From Leucobacter sp. (GTDB taxonomy: Bacteria; Actinomycetota; Actinomycetes; Actinomycetales; Microbacteriaceae), in assembly GCA_012510755.1 (NCBI GenBank), contig JAAZHL010000305.1, positions 1 through 10,161 on the forward strand: 10,161 nucleotides of DNA, in the 5' to 3' direction. Below are positions 6,968-10,161 of this stretch, piece by piece. Positions within the stretch are counted from its first letter, which is position 1. Every line of letters begins with the position of its first letter. Made by a program: the position numbers and the translations under genes. Under the pieces are notes generated by a model. The model was not told the origin of the DNA. It was given only the letters and a program-made list of their open reading frames with translations, and made no database searches.

Positions 6968-7740
6968 CCGTACAAGACGTAGCTGACGCGCTGTATCAGG
7001 CACAAGCTCAGGTGAAGGCGATTGATCCGGTGCGCGAGGCGCTCGGAGCCGGCAACATCGATGCCGCATACGAGGTGCAAGAGATACTGATGTCGCGCCG
7101 AGAAGCCGACGGGTTCGCCCGTGTCGGCCGTAAGGTCGGGCTCACGAACCCTGCGGTACAACAGCAGTTGGGTGTCGACCAACCTGATTTTGGAGTGCTG
7201 TTAGCCGATATGGACGTCACCGCGGCTGACAAAGTCGATGTGTCTCAGCTCATTGCGCCGCGAATCGAGGCCGAGATTGCGTTTGTGATGGCCAAAGATG
7301 TCGAAGACGTGGATCGCGACTCAGTCGTTGCCGCCGTAGCGTATGCGGTTGCCGCCTTCGAGATCGTCGATTCACGTGTGCGTGATTGGCAGATTTCAAT
7401 TGTCGACACGATCGCCGACAACGCATCGAGTGCGCTCTATGCGCTCGGCGACACGAAGCTTTCACTGGCTGAATTTGTGCCAGCTGAGGTCGAGATGTCA
7501 CTGACCCGAGACGGTGAAGTGGTCTCAAGCGGTACCGGTGCGGCATGCCTGGGCGACCCGATCAATGCGCTCGTCTGGGTGGCCGAAACCGCCGCTCGCA
7601 TCGGTCGGCCGCTGCGAGCCGGCGAGGTCGTGCTCTCAGGCGCGCTCGGGCCAATGGTCGATTTCGAACCCGGCCATCGTTATCAGGCAAGCATCACTGG
7701 GCTCGGTGACGTGACCGTTTCTGCAGGAGAGAGAAAATGA
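6964..7740 (+). CDS. mhpD: 2-keto-4-pentenoate hydratase (2-hydroxypenta-2,4-dienoate hydratase)
   Basis: This 258-residue protein adds water to a 2-hydroxydienoate to give 4-hydroxy-2-oxopentanoate, the first step of the lower meta-cleavage pathway. Family features are KVGLTN with Lys57, an LGV-x-QPDFG block, and the metal-binding acidic pairs RIEAEIAF (Glu102, Glu104) and EIVDSR (Glu133). They continue with an ADNASS segment and the late LSGALGPMV block. The family also contains 4-oxalocrotonate decarboxylases and 2-oxohept-3-ene-1,7-dioate hydratase. The following acetaldehyde dehydrogenase and aldolase genes favour the pentenoate (or hexenoate) hydratase role. GTG 6964 is chosen because it forms GTGA with the SDR3 stop; longer readings upstream run through SDR3. 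The stop overlaps the next ATG by 4 nt. The length is close to the roughly 260-270 of homologues. Confidence 0.92.
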   Translation: MTVQDVADALYQAQAQVKAIDPVREALGAGNIDAAYEVQEILMSRREADGFARVGRKVGLTNPAVQQQLGVDQPDFGVLLADMDVTAADKVDVSQLIAPRIEAEIAFVMAKDVEDVDRDSVVAAVAYAVAAFEIVDSRVRDWQISIVDTIADNASSALYALGDTKLSLAEFVPAEVEMSLTRDGEVVSSGTGAACLGDPINALVWVAETAARIGRPLRAGEVVLSGALGPMVDFEPGHRYQASITGLGDVTVSAGERK

Positions 7741-8684
7741 GCAAGACAAAGGTAGCCATTATTGGATCGGGCAACATCGGCACCGACCTCATGTTTAAGG
7801 TGATGCGCCTGAGCGACACCCTTGAAATGGGGGCGATGGTCGGCATTGACCCAGAGTCAGATGGTCTCGCCCGTGCCGCCCGGCTCGGCATCGCGACCAC
7901 GCACGAAGGTGTTGAAGGTCTCATTGCACTCCCAAATTTCGATGAGATCGAGATCGTATTCGACGCGACCAGCGCCGGTGCGCATATCTATAACGCCGAG
8001 AAACTTGCCCCCTACGGTAAGCAGCTGGTCGATCTAACGCCGGCGGCGATCGGCCCCTACCTAGTGCCTGCCGTCAACCTCGAAGAACACCTTGATGCGA
8101 AGAACATCAACATGGTCACGTGCGGTGGGCAAGCGACGATTCCGGTTGTTGCTGCCATTTCACAGGTGACCCCGGTCAAGTACGCCGAGATTGTGGCCTC
8201 GATCTCTTCGAAGTCGGCTGGCCCCGGTACCCGAGCGAACATCGATGAGTTTACCGAGACCACGAGTCGCGGGCTAGAAGTTGTCGGTGGTGCTGCGCGG
8301 GGTAAGGCGATCATCGTGCTGAACCCTGCCGAACCCCCAATGATTATGCGTGACACAGTGCAAGTGATTGTCGGCCGTCTTGATGACGCCGGTCGAGACT
8401 CGGTCTCCGCAGCGGTAGCAGCGCAGGTCGCGCGTGTAGCACAGTACGTGCCTGGTTACCGGCTCAAGCAGCAGGTGCAGTTCAGTGACCAGGGCTCGAC
8501 CCTCGACACGCTCGTGCCGACAGATGCGCGTGCAGACGAATACACGCAAGTCACCGTTTTTCTTGAGGTTGAAGGTGCAGCAATGTACCTGCCGAGCTAC
8601 GCCGGCAACCTAGACATCATGACCAGCGCGGCGATGCGTGCCGCCGAGCGTCTCGTCGAGGCTCGAAAGGAGCAGCTCGCATGA
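7737..8684 (+). CDS. mhpF: Acetaldehyde dehydrogenase (acylating), MhpF/DmpF type
   Basis: This 315-residue enzyme converts acetaldehyde (or propanal), NAD and CoA to the acyl-CoA. Members of this family work as a complex with the aldolase, so the aldehyde is channelled directly. The NAD-binding motif is GSGNIG at 10-15. The catalytic thiol is Cys129 in VTCGGQATIP. SKSAGPGTRANIDEFTETTS is the family's signature block. Asp206 (MRDT) and Asn291 (GNLDIMTSA) match conserved active-site positions. The size is normal (about 305-315). The start is ATG at 7737 with AGGAGA 6 nt upstream, overlapping the hydratase stop as ATGA. The stop overlaps the aldolase start in the same way, which fits stoichiometric synthesis of the two subunits. 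Whether acetaldehyde or propanal is the natural aldehyde cannot be told. Confidence 0.96.
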   Translation: MSKTKVAIIGSGNIGTDLMFKVMRLSDTLEMGAMVGIDPESDGLARAARLGIATTHEGVEGLIALPNFDEIEIVFDATSAGAHIYNAEKLAPYGKQLVDLTPAAIGPYLVPAVNLEEHLDAKNINMVTCGGQATIPVVAAISQVTPVKYAEIVASISSKSAGPGTRANIDEFTETTSRGLEVVGGAARGKAIIVLNPAEPPMIMRDTVQVIVGRLDDAGRDSVSAAVAAQVARVAQYVPGYRLKQQVQFSDQGSTLDTLVPTDARADEYTQVTVFLEVEGAAMYLPSYAGNLDIMTSAAMRAAERLVEARKEQLA

Positions 8685-9694
8685 GCAAAAAAATCTATCT
8701 ACAAGATGTGACCCTGCGCGACGGTATGCATGCGGTGCGCCATCAACTCGACCCGAAAAAGGTCGCCGAGATCGCTCAGGTGCTCGATCGTTCTGGTGTC
8801 GACGCAATTGAGGTCACTCACGGCGATGGGTTAGCCGGCTCGAGTCTCACCTATGGGCCAGGTTCGCACAGCGACCTTGAATGGATTGAAGCTGCGGCCG
8901 AGGTCATTGAGAATGCAGTTCTCACTGCGCTCATTCTGCCGGGTATCGGCACATTGCATGAGCTGAAGGCAGCCTACGATGCGGGAGTCCGCTCAGTACG
9001 CGTTGCTACCCACTGCACCGAGGCCGACGTCTCGGCCCAGCACATTGCGGCAGCACGTGAGTGGGGCATGGACGTGTCGGGGTTCCTGATGATGTCTCAC
9101 CTCTCTGACCCGGTGAGCCTCGCCAAACAGGCGAAGCTCATGGAGTCGTACGGCGCCAACTGCGTGTATGTCACCGACTCAGCAGGCCGCTTGACCATGG
9201 ACGGCTACCGCGAACGCGTTCGTGCCTACCGAGACGTGCTCGAAGAGTCGACCCAGATTGGGGTACACGCCCACCAGAACCTGTCACTCGCAGTCGCGAA
9301 CTCGGTGGTTGCCGTTGAAGAAGGTGCATACCGAGTCGATGCCTCGCTCGCCGGTCACGGTGCTGGCGCAGGCAACACGCCGATCGAACCGTTCGTTGCC
9401 GTTGCGAAACTGCAGGGCTGGGACGTGGCGGCAGACCTCTTCGCCTTGCAAGATGCGGCAGACGACCTGGTGCGTCCGTTGCACGACCGGCCAGTGCAGG
9501 TTGACCGTGAAACGCTCACCGTCGGCTATGCGGGCGTGTACTCAAGTTTCTTGCGGCACGCAGAGCGCGCAGCAGAAACGTATGGGCTCGACGCCCGCGA
9601 CATTCTCGTCGAGGTCGGTGCACGCCGACTCATTGGCGGCCAAGAAGACATGATCACCGACGTCGCCCTCGACCTAGTAAACAGAAAGGCTTAG
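8681..9694 (+). CDS. mhpE: 4-hydroxy-2-oxovalerate aldolase, MhpE/DmpG type
   Basis: This 337-residue enzyme cleaves 4-hydroxy-2-oxopentanoate to pyruvate and acetaldehyde, passing the aldehyde to the neighbouring dehydrogenase. TLRDGMH at 11-17 supplies Arg13, Asp14 and His17. HAHQN with His196 and His198 completes the divalent-metal site together with Asp14. These match DmpG Arg17, Asp18, His21, His200 and His202 with a constant offset of 4, and Tyr287 (YAGVY) matches the DmpG channel tyrosine 291. The DmpG-type C-terminal communication domain is present (SSFLRHAER to the GGQEDMITDVALDL end), which separates this enzyme from shorter HMG-CoA lyase-like relatives. AAAGGAG at 8666-8672 lies 8 nt before the ATG. 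The gene overlaps the dehydrogenase gene by 4 nt and is followed after 3 nt by the hydrolase gene. Confidence 0.96.
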   Translation: MSKKIYLQDVTLRDGMHAVRHQLDPKKVAEIAQVLDRSGVDAIEVTHGDGLAGSSLTYGPGSHSDLEWIEAAAEVIENAVLTALILPGIGTLHELKAAYDAGVRSVRVATHCTEADVSAQHIAAAREWGMDVSGFLMMSHLSDPVSLAKQAKLMESYGANCVYVTDSAGRLTMDGYRERVRAYRDVLEESTQIGVHAHQNLSLAVANSVVAVEEGAYRVDASLAGHGAGAGNTPIEPFVAVAKLQGWDVAADLFALQDAADDLVRPLHDRPVQVDRETLTVGYAGVYSSFLRHAERAAETYGLDARDILVEVGARRLIGGQEDMITDVALDLVNRKA

Positions 9695-9697
9695 GTA

Positions 9698-10161
9698 ATG
9701 GCAGAATCAACGTACACGAGTACTTGGATGGACCTTGTTGAGACAAGTTTCTCCCAGGGATATGTCGAGGCAGCGGGCTACCGCACCCGGTATTTGCGAG
9801 CTGGCGACCCCGATAACCCGCGCAAACTGCTCTTGATGCACGGCATCACCGGTCACGCCGAGGCATACTGCCGCAATCTGCAAGCGCACGGTGAGCACTT
9901 CGACGTGTTTGCCTTTGACTTCATCGGGCATGGCTATTCGGCCAAACCAGAGCACCCACTAGAGATTCAGCACTACATCGATCATGTGCACGGTGTGATG
10001 GATGTGCTCGGTGCTGAGAAGTACTACATGTCGGGTGAATCGCTCGGTGGCTGGCCGCCCGCACGCTTTGCACAACTGCACCCCGAGCGTGTCGAACGCG
10101 TCGTGCTGAACACTATGGGCGGCACGATGGCCAATCCCCAGGTCATGGAGCGCCTGTACAC
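9698..10161 (+). CDS. Alpha/beta hydrolase, meta-cleavage product (C-C bond) hydrolase-like, N-terminal part
   Basis: This is an open frame from ATG 9698 to the end of the window, giving 154 residues of a protein that is normally about 280. HGITGH at 48-53 is the oxyanion-hole segment. FDFIGHGYS follows after strand 4. GESLGG at 113-118 is the nucleophile elbow with Ser115. The catalytic Asp and His lie beyond the window. HG-x-x-GH-x-E-x-Y together with GESLGGW resembles hydrolases that split ring-fission products of extradiol dioxygenases (MhpC/DmpD/XylF-like). Position right after hydratase, dehydrogenase and aldolase supports that role: it would release the 2-hydroxydienoate used by the hydratase plus a carboxylic acid. 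Esterase or lactonase activity cannot be excluded. AGAAAGG (9683-9689) precedes the ATG by 8 nt. Confidence 0.85.
   Translation, partial: MAESTYTSTWMDLVETSFSQGYVEAAGYRTRYLRAGDPDNPRKLLLMHGITGHAEAYCRNLQAHGEHFDVFAFDFIGHGYSAKPEHPLEIQHYIDHVHGVMDVLGAEKYYMSGESLGGWPPARFAQLHPERVERVVLNTMGGTMANPQVMERLY

Larger units (their letters stand above)
1..10161 (+). other. Single co-directional operon: TTT uptake, redox/isomerase block, lower meta-cleavage pathway
   Basis: All twelve genes are on one strand, with junctions of +2, -4, -1, -1, -14, -4, -4, -4, -4, -4 and +3 nt. The -4 cases are ATGA or GTGA and the -1 cases are TAATG, the usual signs of translational coupling. No gap has room for a promoter or terminator, so any promoter must lie upstream of the window or inside a gene. 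No regulator gene is visible. Confidence 0.85.

Overview
The window looks like a stretch of one long catabolic operon from a high-GC Gram-positive bacterium. Actinobacteria, possibly a Microbacteriaceae-like lineage, is inferred from three signs: GC-rich codons with frequent GTG starts, a lipoprotein-type solute-binding protein, and family-level resemblance of the meta-cleavage genes. The genus cannot be fixed from the sequence alone. Every gene is on the + strand and both ends are cut inside genes. No RNA gene, insertion sequence, CRISPR array or intergenic promoter/terminator region is visible. The largest gap between genes is only 3 nt.

Positions 1-2818 hold a tripartite tricarboxylate transporter (TTT): the last codons of a TctB-like small subunit, the large permease TctA, and a lipoprotein solute-binding protein TctC. 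Positions 2818-6967 hold five putative catabolic enzymes: an NAD-type short-chain dehydrogenase (SDR1), a zinc-dependent medium-chain dehydrogenase, a sugar phosphate isomerase/epimerase-like TIM-barrel protein, an NADP-type SDR (SDR2), and a third SDR (SDR3) that resembles SDR1. Positions 6964-10161 hold the lower meta-cleavage module: 2-oxopent-4-enoate hydratase, acylating acetaldehyde dehydrogenase, 4-hydroxy-2-oxovalerate aldolase, and the first half of an alpha/beta hydrolase resembling meta-cleavage-product hydrolases.

The likely logic is that a carboxylated substrate is imported by the TTT system. It is oxidised or isomerised by the middle enzymes to a compound suited to extradiol ring cleavage, and the ring-fission product is split by the hydrolase. 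The resulting 2-hydroxydienoate is then converted to pyruvate plus an acyl-CoA. No ring-cleavage dioxygenase or ring hydroxylase lies in the window, so the substrate remains unknown. Besides the unusual gene set, two features stand out: an uninterrupted chain of stop/start overlaps joining all genes, and a perfect 14-bp inverted repeat with a 6-nt loop inside SDR1.
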